From: Adiantum capillus-veneris
Taxonomy: Eukaryota > Streptophyta > Polypodiopsida > Polypodiales > Pteridaceae
NCBI GenBank assembly: GCA_014529385.2
Contig: CM043964.1
Span: 109,831,587 to 109,895,586, forward strand
DNA: 64,000 bases
Reading direction: 5' to 3'
Translations under genes and position numbers: made by a program
The notes under the pieces: model-generated
The model's database searches: none
Told to the model about the DNA's origin: nothing
Seen by the model: the letters and a program-made list of their open reading frames with translations, nothing else
In this document: positions 41,134-52,496 of the stretch, in pieces
How positions within the stretch are numbered: position 1 is the stretch's first letter
Layout of the letters: every line of letters starts with the position of its first letter

Positions 41134-41622
41134 CTGTTCAGTTTCGCAATTCCAGATGATGAGGATAGCATCAGGGCCACAGTCAGCAGAGACAATATAT
41201 TTCTTCTTTGGACAAGCAGAGAGGCAATTTATGCGGTGAATGTGCCCTTGCAGAAAACTCTGCACCCAAGAAAAAAAAACTACCCACAGATGGCATCAGA
41301 GAGATCATGTTGATTGTTGTGCGTAAGAAGATTCACTCTCATTACGTTCCATTCACATGAAAGTGCATGCATGTCTAAACTGTTCTGTTTAACAAGTGAC
41401 GAGCCATTTCAATATGTGTATGCAAGCATAGTTAGCTTTCCTAGTAAGCAAGCCATCTCTAGCAAAGAGTCCATAGACGCCAACCTGCCGATGCTGAGAG
41501 CGGTTGTAAGTGACTAGAGTATGACCAGCTGCATAGGCAATGGTACTCTTGTTTGTGCCAGTACGAAGATCTACAACACCGCCCCGTACATCGCTTGAGA
41601 TTCCAAACACCCATTGAAGTTC
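41134..41622 (-). CDS. Two exons of a WD40-repeat protein, CFAP251/WDR66-like
   Basis: Minus strand. Exon A, 41485-41622 (138 bp, 46 codons), is preceded by a pyrimidine-rich CTCTCCCGCTGCAG acceptor and followed by a GT donor (GGCAG|GTTGG). It reads ELQWVFGISSDVRGGVVDLR and ends YAAGHTLVTYNRSQHRQ. Exon B, 41134-41259 (126 bp, 42 codons), has acceptor TTTCTTGGGTGCAG and donor GAACAG|GTTCTT. It reads SFLQGHIHRINCLSACPKKK then IVSADCGPDAILIIWNCETE. Both exons are phase 0 and join into WD40 blades (GH ... D/N-x-x-x-x-x-IIW). The WVFG opening and the SADxGPDxxxxIW signature resemble axonemal CFAP251 and its relatives, part of calmodulin/spoke complexes in motile cilia. Flanking exons are not found. 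The gene may continue outside the searched pattern or have been broken by transposons. Confidence 0.72.
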
Positions 41623-41639
41623 CTGCAGCGGGAGAGAAA

Positions 41640-42058
41640 TACAATGGGTAATTACAATGCTGCTGAGGTTATCGTAGAGCGAGAGTGTAACAAGAGAGGG
41701 CCACTTGCCAGAGGCAGAGGAGAATCCATCCTCTGTTGCTCGCTCACAAGAGAGGGCACCTTGCCAGCGGTAGGGTTGGCACGCGCGTGAGGCGTTTGTG
41801 CGCCTCCAATTCAAATGTTCGCCATTGCAGTTGGCATGTCCTGCTGCCGGGACACTTTGCGGGCAAAAAGAGAGGTGATAATTATTATTTCTTGCAGAGA
41901 AACTTGGAAAAGGGGTTGTCACATCAATCCAGACTTGGAAGTTGGAAATCTATACTAATAGATAAAGGGGGAGGAAATCCCCCCCCCCCACCCCCCACAG
42001 GCGTCGACAGCATATTAATCCGGCAATGTCGCTTGCAGCGTCTGGGAATCACAGTGAC

Positions 42059-42113
<55 letters not shown>

Positions 42114-42650
42114 AGCCACCGGCTATACTAGTGAACTTAAGGAAGGCCCAACAAACTGGCCTTCCAAGTAAGTTTGGCAAAGCGCTGTTGAAAAGTGTTC
42201 ATGGAAGACTAGAGCAATGTTGAGAGGCTATGCTTTGTCTTTGACGTCGTGAGCTTGAGATCTTAGTGGCTCTTGTGATTGTAGAACTTTTAGAGGGTCT
42301 AATTTGTTGAGCTACTTTGATGAAAAGCATGCCATTGTTGTGGTGTTGTGGCTAGTATTGTGCTCAATATCTACTATTGTTGAGTACGCACTAGATTAAG
42401 GTAGCAGTAAGGAAGTAAAGCTATGCTATAGTATTACATACCTAGCTAATCAAAGTGATAAATCTTGATGACACTCGATGATGGTGTGTAGAATAGAAGC
42501 ATATGAAATATACAATAATTACATTATTTCTTGTGAAATCATGGAACAATATGTGATAGAAGACTCGATTGTATCAAGAGTGGCACATAAGATGTTGGTT
42601 GGTAGTCAATAATAGGTGCACAAGTAGAAGCAAAAAAGGGTATCATATGT
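41640..42650. other. Noncoding region with C-run and GA tract
   Basis: 41979-41996 is a C-rich run and 42061-42110 a GA tract. A plus-strand open frame after the GA tract (AKPPAILVNLRKAQQTGLPS) is followed by a donor-like CAAGTAAGT at about 42166, but nothing else supports an exon. 42230-42650 is AT-rich with no feature seen. Confidence 0.5.
42061..42110 (+). repeat. (GA)n microsatellite
   Basis: About 50 bp of GA dinucleotides. Confidence 0.95.
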
Positions 42651-42796
42651 GTAAGAACCCAATGGACTAGCTTAGGAGATCCACCTCCTTACCACCCTAT
42701 ATATAGACATTGCGGCTCTTAGCCCTAGCTTAATTGGATCCCCATTTTACATCTAAGCTGTCTAGGCCCTTACCCTAGGTTGCTCTTGGCCTTACA
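42650..42796 (-). repeat. Gyp-4 3' LTR (short)
   Basis: On the minus strand it begins TGTAAGGCCAAGAGCAACC and ends GGTTCTTACA, 147 bp, with GTCTATATATAGGG as a TATA box. The start resembles X's 130-bp LTR (TGTCAGGCCAAGGGC). Confidence 0.7.
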
Positions 42797-42909
42797 TTAC
42801 TCCCCCTTGGAGAAGTGTTTTCGTCCTCGAAAACAAAAGTGGAAAACTTCTCCTTGAGAACAGTAATGTTTTTCCAAGTGGCACCTTCTTCAAGTCGGGC
42901 TTTCCTTGA

Positions 42910-43200
42910 CTAAACTTGTCGACGTACATGACAACAAGTACGTAAATCATGATAGTCTAAGATGCATTCACGTTCATGCAGTTGGACTAGAGGTTCAATG
43001 AAATCAACCAAAATTTGTTGGGCATTGTCGTCCCCATGCAAGTGTTTGTGTAAACGACTTACATGAAACACCGGATGAATACGAGAGTGCACAGGTAATG
43101 AGAGTTTGTAGGCTCGATAACCAGCTCGCTTAAGAATCTTGAAAGGCCCACAATATCTCATAGATAATTTAGGTGTTGTCCCAATCTTCAAACTTTATGA
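42910..43200 (-). pseudogene. Gyp-4 integrase C-terminus
   Basis: LSMRYCGPFKILKRAGYRAY and KLSLPVHSRIHPVFHVSRLH are the GPF/Y region of gypsy integrase and its downstream FHVS motif. It continues LVQLHERECILDYHDLRTC, the segment where a chromodomain would start, and then decays. Confidence 0.82.
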
Positions 43201-43520
43201 ATGCCCTGGCACACACAAAAATACCTCTTTCCTTTTGTGAAGGTAACTTGCCAACGTTTCTCATCAGCATACTTCTTATACCGATCTTCTGTTTGTCAAA
43301 CATTTTGACAAGCCAGTCTCAGCATTTCCATATGGTCTTGGAGGAAATCCTTGACCTGTTGGAACTTTTCAGCTGCCAACCCCACCGTAACTAGTGACCT
43401 AGCCATTTTATGCTTTCATGGTCAAACACAATCTCAAACCGTGCCCCATAGAGATAATGCCGCTAAGTTCAAAGATGACACTATAGCATAGAGTTCTCTA
43501 TCATAAGCAGAATAATTTTG

Positions 43521-44440
43521 CTAGGTTGAATCAAGCTTTTTTCTTTCAAATGCAATTGGCCTTCCCTCTTGTTGCAGGGTTGCTCCAATAGCATGGTTAT
43601 TGGCATTTGTTTCTAAAACGAATGGCTTCAAAGGATCCACAATAGGTAAAATAGGAGATGTAGCTAGTACGTCCTTCAAAGCATCACAACTTTGTTGTTG
43701 AGATGGACCCCACTGAAAAGTTTTGCCCTTGGCCTTCAGTTGGCCTTTTATCATCGGAATATCAATGTGAGCATAGTTTTTAATAAACCTTCGATAAAAA
43801 CCTGCAAATCTCAAGAAAATATGAAGCTCTTCTAGATTTATGGGAGAGGGCCACCTCCGAATGGCATCCACTTTGGATCCATCCATGGGTAACCCGTCAG
43901 CAAAATAACATGCCCTAAATAGTGAATCTCCTCCTTGAGAAAATCACACTTTGATTCTGTGGCATGTAGCTTATGCTCCCGTAGCAAGTCAAACATCTGC
44001 TTTAGATGTTGTAGATGCTCTTCTTCCAAAGCACTATATACGAGAATGTCGTTGAGAAAAAAAAATAACAAACTTGCCCAGACATGATCTCAAGACGTTG
44101 TCCATAAGCGTCATGAAAGTAGCTGGCACATTGGTCAACCCGAAGGGCATAACCAAAAATTCATAATGTCCAGACCGTGTTTAAAATGCAATCTTGGGTA
44201 TATCCGCAAGCCTTATGCGTATTGGATGATACCCTGACCGTAGGTCTATCTTGTAAAGATATGAGCGTGGGTGAGCTTATCAAATAGCTAATCCACTCTT
44301 GGTAAAGGGTACTTGTTCTTAACAATAACCGCATTCAATCCCCAATAGTTTAGGCACATGCGCATGCTCAATAAGATGGGAGAAGCCCATGGTGAGGAAC
44401 TAGGTTGTATAAAACCTCTACTGAGATAGTCAGCAAGCTG
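43521..44440 (-). pseudogene. Gyp-4 reverse transcriptase and RNase H start
   Basis: From right to left in mixed frames: [20 protein letters not shown] (palm), YEFLVMPFG-like remnant, catalytic [20 protein letters not shown] (first Asp of the pair read as Asn), ESKCDFLKEEIHYLGHVI, then DAIRRWPSPINLEELHIFLR FAGFYRRFIKNY. RNase H start: PFVLETNANNHAIGATLQQE, where the usual Asp is Asn. The Asn in the catalytic box could be decay or a family trait. Confidence 0.83.
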
Positions 44441-45339
44441 ACACCTTATCAGCCTCAGAATGGCTCATTCTGTAGGGTGGTTTACTTACTACTTTACTAC
44501 CTGCAACCACACATATGCCATGTTGCATAGCCCATGTCGGCGGTAATCCTGGTGGTTGATCATCTGGAAATACATCCTTGTATTCCATTAATAGTTTCTT
44601 TAAACTATTAGCAACATTTGCTTGTTCAAGAGAGAGAGAAAAGTAGCCATAAATGATACAGAAGAGAGAGAAGCATGCGGCATTGAGGAATTGTCAAGTA
44701 AAACATGATCAACATTTGAAAGAAAAGGACACATGGAGTAACACAGAAATTATTCTTCTATTTAGAAGTGAGCTTCATAACCTCTGTTGTACAAATGAGT
44801 GGTGAAGAAGGCACATCCTTCTCTCCCAACAATAGCACATGCACACCATTGGATTCAAACATTAAGATGTTGTGCTCATAGCTACGCTTAAGTTATGATC
44901 CTAGACTATGTAACCACTCTCTACCTAGTACCACATCTGCTGCTCCATATTCATAACCTAAACATTCAAGGTCGTATGATACCCTTGAATTTCCAGTGGC
45001 ACATCTTTCACTTGAGTGTCACACACCTCGGCATCATGGCCGTTCATCATCTCTACCTTGTAACGGTGGGAACTCGGAGTCTGAGTAACTTGAGCCGTTT
45101 CAGTAACTTATAGTTGACGAAATTGTGTGAAGCACCATCATCCACCAAGATCTACATCTTGTGCCCTTAGATGGACCCATGTATACGCACCAGCTCATGT
45201 GGACCGAAGGTTGACGGCCACATGGAAGCCATGATACAGCATTCATGCACCACCTCGATGTGTGTTACCTCCACATTGGAGAAACAAGAGGAGGACTCAA
45301 GAGGCAACATTTGCATCATGTGCATTGCTCTCTCTTTTC

Positions 45340-46287
45340 CTTGGGCCATAGATTTCTCTTTGGGACAATCATTTTTTCCGTGCCCACACTCTAAACATGT
45401 GAAACAGAGTTTTTCTTTTTTAGCCTTTGCAAACTCTTCAATGGAGAGAGGACCCTAGACCCCTTGGGTTTTTTAGAGGCCTCCGATGCAGCTGCTATAA
45501 ACTTTCTTTTATTGTGCCCATGTTGTGTGCGTACATTTTCATGTGTAGTGACAGGCACGTGATTTTATACAGTGGTCTCTCATTAGGATCGTCGTGATAT
45601 ATGAGCTTGCTCTATTGCCTCCTCAAGCGTCTTGGAATCCAGAGTCTTGACATGCTTCTTAACCTCTAGTGTCAGACGGCAAATAAATCCACACACCTGC
45701 TGAAAGGTATGTAACCCCTCCAACTTGAGAATGACATCATGGTAGTGTGAGATATATTCCAATAGTGTTTTATCATGCTGCATGGAACACTTACCCTCAA
45801 CAGATTAATTGCTATCCGCTTCATTTGTGGGCAGAAATTCCTTTCTAAATAAAGACTCAAAGACTGCCCAAGTCTATCGTATGATTCCCTTTTCCTTGAG
45901 ACACATCCACCATTTGTAGGCCTTGCCCTCTAATGTCAGACTTGTTTACAGTGCCTTCATTGCATTTGGAGTGCATCGCAAATTGTGAATCCCCCCTGAT
46001 TGGAGCCTTGCTCCTACATATGTGTGCCAGCAGAACCCTTGGTCTACTGTTGCATATCATAATTTAGTAACATTTTCATTCAAACATGCAAAATTTTTCT
46101 CTATCATAGACATACGTGTTTGTAGTGCATGAAACTCTTGTATATCAAGTAGCTCATAGCTATCATCTTGCCATGGTGTTGGGCAGGTACCCTCCATGAG
46201 AGTATCCGACTGTGGAGCAACATTAGGTGGATTTGTCATAGAGTTCTCAAAATCAAATGCATGAGTCATGTTAATGTCCACATCCAT
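45340..46287 (-). pseudogene. Gyp-4 gag
   Basis: Starts at 46287 with MDVDINMTHAFDFENSMTN, SDTLMEGTCPTPWQDDSYEL and a coiled segment (ALQTRMSMIEKNFACLNENV). The capsid-like region follows after decay: LLEYISHYHDVILKLEGLHT, TFQQVCGFICRLTLEVKKHV near 45583-45783. The zinc knuckle CFTCLECGHGKNDC (CX2CX4HX4C) is near 45358-45405. The N-terminal HxFDFE ... SDTLxEGT signature is shared with the mini-Gag proteins at 52497 and 61329. Confidence 0.8.
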
Positions 46288-46378
46288 GGCGGTGTAGGTT
46301 GTGCTAGCAAGATAATAGAATCTACCTTATCTCCAACGTGGTTGAATGAGAACAATGCAAAACTATCTTGGTTGGCTG

Positions 46379-46508
46379 TGTCAGGCCAAGGGCCGAGCCA
46401 GGGGCCAAGACCGACATGTGGTCAAGGGGATCCCTATAATTAGTAGGCAAGGCCTATATAGGGTACGGTTGGGTGGAGAGTTGCATGGTCCGGTCCCCAG
46501 TCTTCACA
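46379..46508 (+). repeat. Element X 5' LTR (130 bp)
   Basis: TGTCAGGCCAAGGGCC to AGTCTTCACA, with CTATATAGGG as TATA box. A primer-binding site follows directly. It inserted just upstream of the Gyp-4 gag. No clean 3' copy is found: only the first 45 bases or so recur at 51726. Confidence 0.7.
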
Positions 46509-46509
46509 T

Positions 46510-46521
46510 TGGTATCAGAGC
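46510..46521 (+). other. Element X primer-binding site
   Basis: TGGTATCAGAGC, one base after the LTR end. Confidence 0.88.
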
Positions 46522-46572
46522 TCAGGGGAGGGAGCAGCCATGGAGGAGGGGAAGAAGCATGGCCTTCTCTCC

Positions 46573-46576
<4 letters not shown>

Positions 46577-46664
<88 letters not shown>
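46577..46664 (+). repeat. (CT)n microsatellite in element X leader
   Basis: About 88 bp of CT dinucleotides between PBS and a short open start (MASLEGPAAKMDQAVLHALH at 46687) that decays within about 40 codons. Confidence 0.95.
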
Positions 46665-46669
<5 letters not shown>

Positions 46670-47240
46670 CATGAAACTCTCTCTCATGGCGAGTTTGGAA
46701 GGGCCTGCGGCCAAGATGGATCAGGCCGTTTTGCATGCTTTGCATGGCGGATGCATGTTTCTCCCAATCTCGATCCCTTCAAGCTGTAGCCATGGCGGGC
46801 TTGCTTGAGGCCAATAGGATGCGACAAGCCGCCGCGGGATCGGCCGCTAGCATGCAAAAGGACGCAGGTCGACCTGCTTGAAACCCGCCAAGATGGGGCT
46901 TGTTGGATGCGCCCTAGGCCCTTAAGGAGATTACGTCACACCAGCCATGCCGAATTCGGCATGCAGCAGCCAGGACATCTCCCTGTTGCTCGGCACAACA
47001 GAGCCGCCATCGCTCTCTGGTTCATTTTTAAAATTTATTTATGTTTTTTTTTCCCGTTTTTGGTCGTCCTTGCCCAAAGGCAATAGGTTAGTGGCCCCTC
47101 CCAGCATGGGGAAGCCAAGGTACTCGCCTTGACTTCGGCCGTCACTTTCCAAGGCACATGTTCCACCCGGGGGGATAGCACAGTCTCGTTTTGCAGTATT
47201 TGAATTTTCGGTTGGGAAAAAGTGACTAAGCCACGAGCGT
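46665..47240 (+). other. Element X leader, mostly noncoding
   Basis: A short Gag-like start at 46687 (MASLEGPAAKMDQAV), then Gly/Ala-rich GC-rich sequence with stops. Nothing else is recognised. The GC content is clearly higher than in the block that follows. Confidence 0.5.
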
Positions 47241-50200
47241 GCAAGGTCATGCTAGCAATTGCAATTGGGAAGCCACGACAAGGATGACGTTGTTGCTGAT
47301 TCAAAACTAAGCAAGGCTGCAATCCGCAAGGATATACCCTACCATGGTAAGGACCATGATTACGGTTACAACCAAATCTTACCTCCTCCAACACGACTCG
47401 AGAGTCAACAGAGATCATCGCCAAGATAATGTTACTCGTGATTTGAGGATCATGGAGACATTGATTGACAGGTCGAATCGCATGATTAACCAGGTATGCA
47501 GTAGCTTTTGTTTTGGTTTGATCACGCTTTCACATGCTATGTAGCTCTTGCATGCAGGCACAAGCACGACTTGTGACAGTTCCGTATGCATTCTACTTTT
47601 GTTGACTGGTTTGTTTGCAAATAACCACTGTTTGGTTGAGGGATCAACATCAAGCACGGCTTGAGTACACAATACTTTAACAACACACGTTCATCAGAGG
47701 TTGAAGGTTGATACAAAGGCAACTGAGGCAGGGCATGTGACATATTCGATTACGATATTCGGCAAGGTCGACCGGTAAGTATAATTTTAAGTAACTGTTT
47801 ACCATCAGAAACATTTCAGGAGCAAGGCTCCCTATAGCGACACTCCAATAAACCGATTTGTGTCTTACATCGGTTGTTAATTTTTGATCTCTCCTTGTTG
47901 TGCTATCTCGAGGTGGAGGAAAGCAAGATTTTTGGGAGCACGGCTCCATGCATTGGATGCATACTCATTTCCAAGCCATTGCAGCTTGCTAGGGAGGAGG
48001 CAATATAGGTACATGAAGCATCGTTGAAAAAACATTGACATCCACAGCTAGGAACTGAATGCAATGTTGACCACCACATGAATTTTCACAATGCCAACTT
48101 GTCAAGCAAACGTTGATTTGAACAAGCAACCTTGGACAATCGCTAACACTTGATAGCTCAGTGGTAGATGATATCTTTCTCACTATCGGGAAATGTTATG
48201 ATTCTCAATCAGTAGCAAAATTTGGCAAGGCCGTTTCCCTATGAAATTGTGACAAGGTCAATCTTTTTCTGCTCAGACATATGTGTGTCACCAAGAGCAT
48301 CTGTTAGCTATGAGCACTCAGGTTACATTCTTGTCTCATCTATTTGATGAACTTATGTGAAGCAAGGCTTCTATTCATGCATCTTGCATTAACACTCCCC
48401 ATGTTCCGCCTATGCTATGAGCATACAAATGGACTTGGCAATATGCTTTTGCAGGTTATTTCATTACGTGACAGACGGGCGTATATGATACAAGGGACGT
48501 ATATGTACGCACGACAGTTCTCACTTGTGCAACAGATATGGCTATGAGCCATTTTTAAGCGAGTTTTCTTCCACGGATTCTCGGACCAACTGGTCACAGC
48601 AACGACCAGGTTAGCCAATATTACGTTCTTCTTATTTTTCCATGTTTACATCTTTGATTGGAAACTATTGCTTTTGTGCAAAGCAAAGTTCTTTGACAAT
48701 TTTACACGAAGCAAAGCTTCTCTCTTGTGCCAAGGTACCACCCAATGACTTGGCATCAAGGAGAGTGGCACACAAGTTTGAAAAAACTGGCAAAATAGGG
48801 AATATCACCTCATAGAATGCCTACCAGATTAGATTGTGCAAGGCACTGATGGTTTTGGTTCTCACCATCACTTTTGTCAAGGGCTTAAAATTTTGTATGC
48901 ACAGCATGCTAGCTAGGTGGATTCCATTCTACCGCCTCATGAAACACGCTTCCGCTATAACACCAGACACTTTGTCAAGGACAAGATAAGTTCTGGATTG
49001 TTTAACATGCTTGTTGGTTGCTGTCAACACACAAAATCACCAAAAGGAACCTAAAATTTGGACTTCATTTACAAGCAAAGTGCCAATGCTAACTCATTAT
49101 CATACAATCACGACCCCTGCAAGGTAGGTAGGTCAAGATGTGTTTGTGTTTTTCTTGTACTCTCTCTTGAAGAATAATGAAAACTTTCTAAGCAGCTTTT
49201 GATATATGTTTCACTGGTGAGCAAGCCTGATCCAAGGTGCTCTAACTCTCAGCTAGAAATTGGGCAAGATGCCATCCAAATTAGTCTTCATCGATTCAAC
49301 CGATTGAACACTAATTGCCATGAGGGCTATGAGCCACACATGCTGGCTAAGAGCCATTGTTAAATATAGGGTAAGACCCATTTGTTAGTATTCCTTGGGT
49401 GATTGTTCTCAAGATCGAACAACTCTACCCAGTGGAGTGCACATCGACGTTAATGGACAAGCAAGAGGATTGTCATTCTGGATGTTTAGAGTGTCATTTT
49501 GCACTAAATGTTTTCAGTGTGACGCTCGAGTTGAGTTTTTGATAGCTTTAAACTCCCATCATCTGATCTCTACCATGGAGTATAGATGCAACAATCAGTT
49601 GAGACATCATGGCTGTCCATAAGAGCTAGGCATTTCACTTGTGTGGATCTTTGGCTCCCTCTATAGCACTACGGGTAAGACCCGGCGGGTGATTGCTAAC
49701 TCTCCCCATAGGCATTGAGGATCATAGTTTGATCTATCCCAGTTCTACTTTCAAGGAAAGAAGCCCATAATCTACCATGGGGTAGCGGAAAAATTCAACT
49801 TTTTAAGTTGATTCCAATCATTTTGTACACCGTTGACTATGTTGGTTACCGTTACCTGCTAGTTGAGCAGTTCCTACAAAAGGTCTTACCCAAGGGTTTG
49901 ACTACTTAGATTCTAACCAACAAGTTTGGATTGCGAAGGCAACACCCACGGTTTCCAATGCAATGTTGCTTGTTTTTCCACAAGTGGGCGCTCCTGTGCA
50001 TTTGAATACGGGTTAGTGAACATTCAGTTCAAATCTCCAGGTACACATCTATTGATTTGGTGTTATTCCATTTTTTAGTATGCTTTGCTTGGTTTTTTTT
50101 TTCAAGTCATATAAATACGCTTGAAGGTTTTAGAACCATACCAAGGGCATGTCGGAATAAAGTATTTTGGGCCATAATGTCCACTATACATTATGGTGTT

Positions 50201-51360
50201 ATGACTTGTAGGGTTCGATTTGGCACACATTGTCACATGGGATACAACATGGTCTAGGAACTCAAGGAGTTCAATTTAGCCAGTGTGGAGCATGATAATG
50301 AGGGTCCCTCTCACTCTTGTCGCGAAGTGTTGTAGTTATCTCTACACACAAGTACATCTCGTACTTGATCGATGTCACTTTTCCTGACATCCTTCTTTGA
50401 GACATATTCCACATGTGCAGATATGAGTCTCTGGGACTGACACTGGCGCCCGATTCCTAATGATCTATCGCGACAAAGTCCCTAGGTACTGCTCATATCC
50501 GTTCATTTGACCATTTGAAGCACACAGTATCAGGCACAATTTTAGTGGCCAGAAATTGTCGGGTACTAAGTACATACTTGTTACGATAACAAGTGCTATG
50601 AACCCACCTAAACGGAGGGTCGTTTCTACATATAGCAAAGAATGCTACATTCATGAGAATGTCTCATGGTTGGTACCTAGGTGTGACTGGGTTGTCACAT
50701 TCTGTTATGGTCCAACTTTCCTGCAAGACTTTCACGTACGTATCGTGGAAATTCTCGTCATGGAATTGCGGTACGGATATGTTTGTGTTAATTGCATGCA
50801 CACTAGGTGTTATGGGCCCTAGTGTTTAACACAAATTTATTCGGAGCGACGTGAAAATTCATGGACTTTATTCTTCTTTGCCCTTTTTCACTGCCCGTGC
50901 CATCTCTCTTGCAGATTTAGTATGAGTTTACCCCCTTCCATACAAGGAAATGGCTCACTATGGGTGCCTGGGGTTGGATGGTCTAAACTCTATGAGCTTA
51001 CTCCACTCCAACCCGCTCTCAACCTAGTTGGTTGTCTCCATTCCATATTGAGTATATGGCTGGATTTTGAATGGTTGAGTCATAGTTTATCCTCAGTCGT
51101 GGAAGACTGTCTGTAAGTGGTTGGGGGAAAGTACCTCACTCTTACTGCTGCTATTCATCCCGCGTTGGATGGACAGTTTACAAGTATTTTTTGCTAAAAG
51201 ATCTACTAAGAGCATACGTTATCACAACGCATTCTGAATGGGCGATTCTCTCCCTATTCTAGAATTTGCTTAGGTTAGGTTTTCAACTTTGAACACCTTT
51301 TGTGGTGGGATTGGATACCGATTCAATAGTTTCATAATTCAAGGACTTAGTAGGTGTGCT
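47240..51360 (+). mobile_element. Block X: long noncoding interior, forward copy
   Basis: About 4.1 kb without a credible gene. It is homologous in inverted orientation to 56100-60000 (block Y), and from about 48710 in the same orientation to 62280-64000 (block Z). CAAGG occurs repeatedly, often within GCAAGGCTT or TGCAAGG. No RT, integrase or transposase motif is seen. It is treated as the body of a large non-autonomous LTR element because a PBS lies upstream and a polypurine-like tract downstream. Confidence 0.65.
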
Positions 51361-51479
51361 GACAAAGTACGTTGGCATGTAACCTTCATTAGGGGTGAAC
51401 ATGTAGTTCTGTGTGTTCCAAAATGTTCAAAAGTCTGACATGAGGACACTCCCTATTCTATCCTTCAGTAGCTATGAGC

Positions 51480-51770
51480 TTTTCAAGATACTCACATGAG
51501 TTATCATGAGTTACTGTTCAGATACAAGTGGTTGCAAAAGGACAACAATGTTGAAAATCAAGATGTTGCTCTTGGTTTCATTGAACCTCCTCACTGCACC
51601 AGGTATCAGTCATATGGACAATTGGTCCGCATATGGGATGCCAAAAAGGAAAATACCACTCTTCTTACGAAGATACTACCACTTGTGTTTTTGAGGACAA
51701 AAACACTTCTCCAAGGAGGGAGTAATGTCAAGCTAAGGACCGGGCCAGGGGCCAGGCACCGTGGGTAGCA
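51480..51770 (+). other. 3' end of element X or a gypsy relative: polypurine tract and LTR start
   Basis: GAGGACAAAAACACTTCTCC then AAGGAGGGAGTAA (51713-51725) and TGTCAAGCTAAGGACCGGGC at 51726. It closely parallels the Gyp-4 3' end (GAGGACGAAAACACTTCTCC, AAGGGGGAGTAA, TGTAAGG). This supports common descent of Gyp-4 and element X 3' ends. The LTR after about 51770 no longer matches 46424-46508. Confidence 0.7.
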
Positions 51771-52381
51771 ACCCAAAGTCGGGAAGGGGCAAGTTTTTGA
51801 CAACGGCTAAACCATGCAAGGTGGAGCTTGAAGGGAGTGCGCCAGCAAGCCAAGCATTTTACGTCTCTGCAGCACCCCTAAGGGCGGACCTCATCACGCG
51901 CTAATTCTTCTTCCTTGCTCGCGTAGGCGTCCGAAGTCTGTAGCAGAGAAATTAGTTTTTTTTTTTAAAACAGTTCCCTAAGAGATTGGCCATACACACT
52001 AGGCCACCCCCTTTGGACCACATAGGGTGTTGGTCCCGTAGTATTGCCAAGCCAGGGCTTCATCTTCTCGTACCCTCACTCCAACGGGGAAAGACGCGCA
52101 ACCCTACAGTTTTGGGTATTTTTTAGAAGCTCTGCCATTTCTGAAAACAAAAAATTCTCGATCGGAGAATTGGCGGCAATAGTTTGAATGACCGTCGGTT
52201 CGTCAAAGTATATAATCGGTGACTAGCACCTTCAAGGATTGCATACGATGCATGGTACGTTCTCTGGTGGAGTCGAATTCATCAGTGCTTTGATGTCATC
52301 GACAATTTGAAGTTACCCGGTGGTTTCAATTCTTCCCAAATTCTGACGCGGTTTTGCATTCACCTTCTTTATGATCGCAGG
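51770..52381. other. Unassigned noncoding stretch
   Basis: GC-richer in the first 200 bases, a T run at 51958-51966, no gene found. It ends in TTCTTTATGATCGCAG, which looks like a splice acceptor, exactly where homology to 61208 begins. Confidence 0.4.
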
Positions 52382-52496
52382 CAGAATTAGCACGGCTAAT
52401 CACTGGCCTCAGCTACGAGTTTCGGTGTTTGATACGGCTACAAGTTTTTCTGTACTCCAAGGTAATGTTTTCTCTTTTGTTCACACAACACCAGCC

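Larger units (their letters stand above)
42650..46300 (-). mobile_element. Gyp-4, decayed reverse-strand Ty3/gypsy with short LTR
   Basis: The minus strand holds, from right to left, Gag start, Gag with zinc knuckle, RT, RNase H, integrase C-terminus, a polypurine-like AAGGGGGAGTAA, and a 147-bp LTR. The 5' LTR is not visible: element X begins at 46379, about 90 bp upstream of the Gag ATG. Many stops and gaps. Confidence 0.8.

Noticed and set aside
40872-41195. 107-codon minus-strand frame
   Set aside because: Shadow of WD40 exon B in another frame running on into the downstream intron.
42026-42223. Exon after the GA tract at 42110-42166 (AKPPAILVNLRKAQQ) with a CAAGTAAGT donor
   Set aside because: Single donor-like site, no acceptor or homology; kept only as a remark in the noncoding entry.
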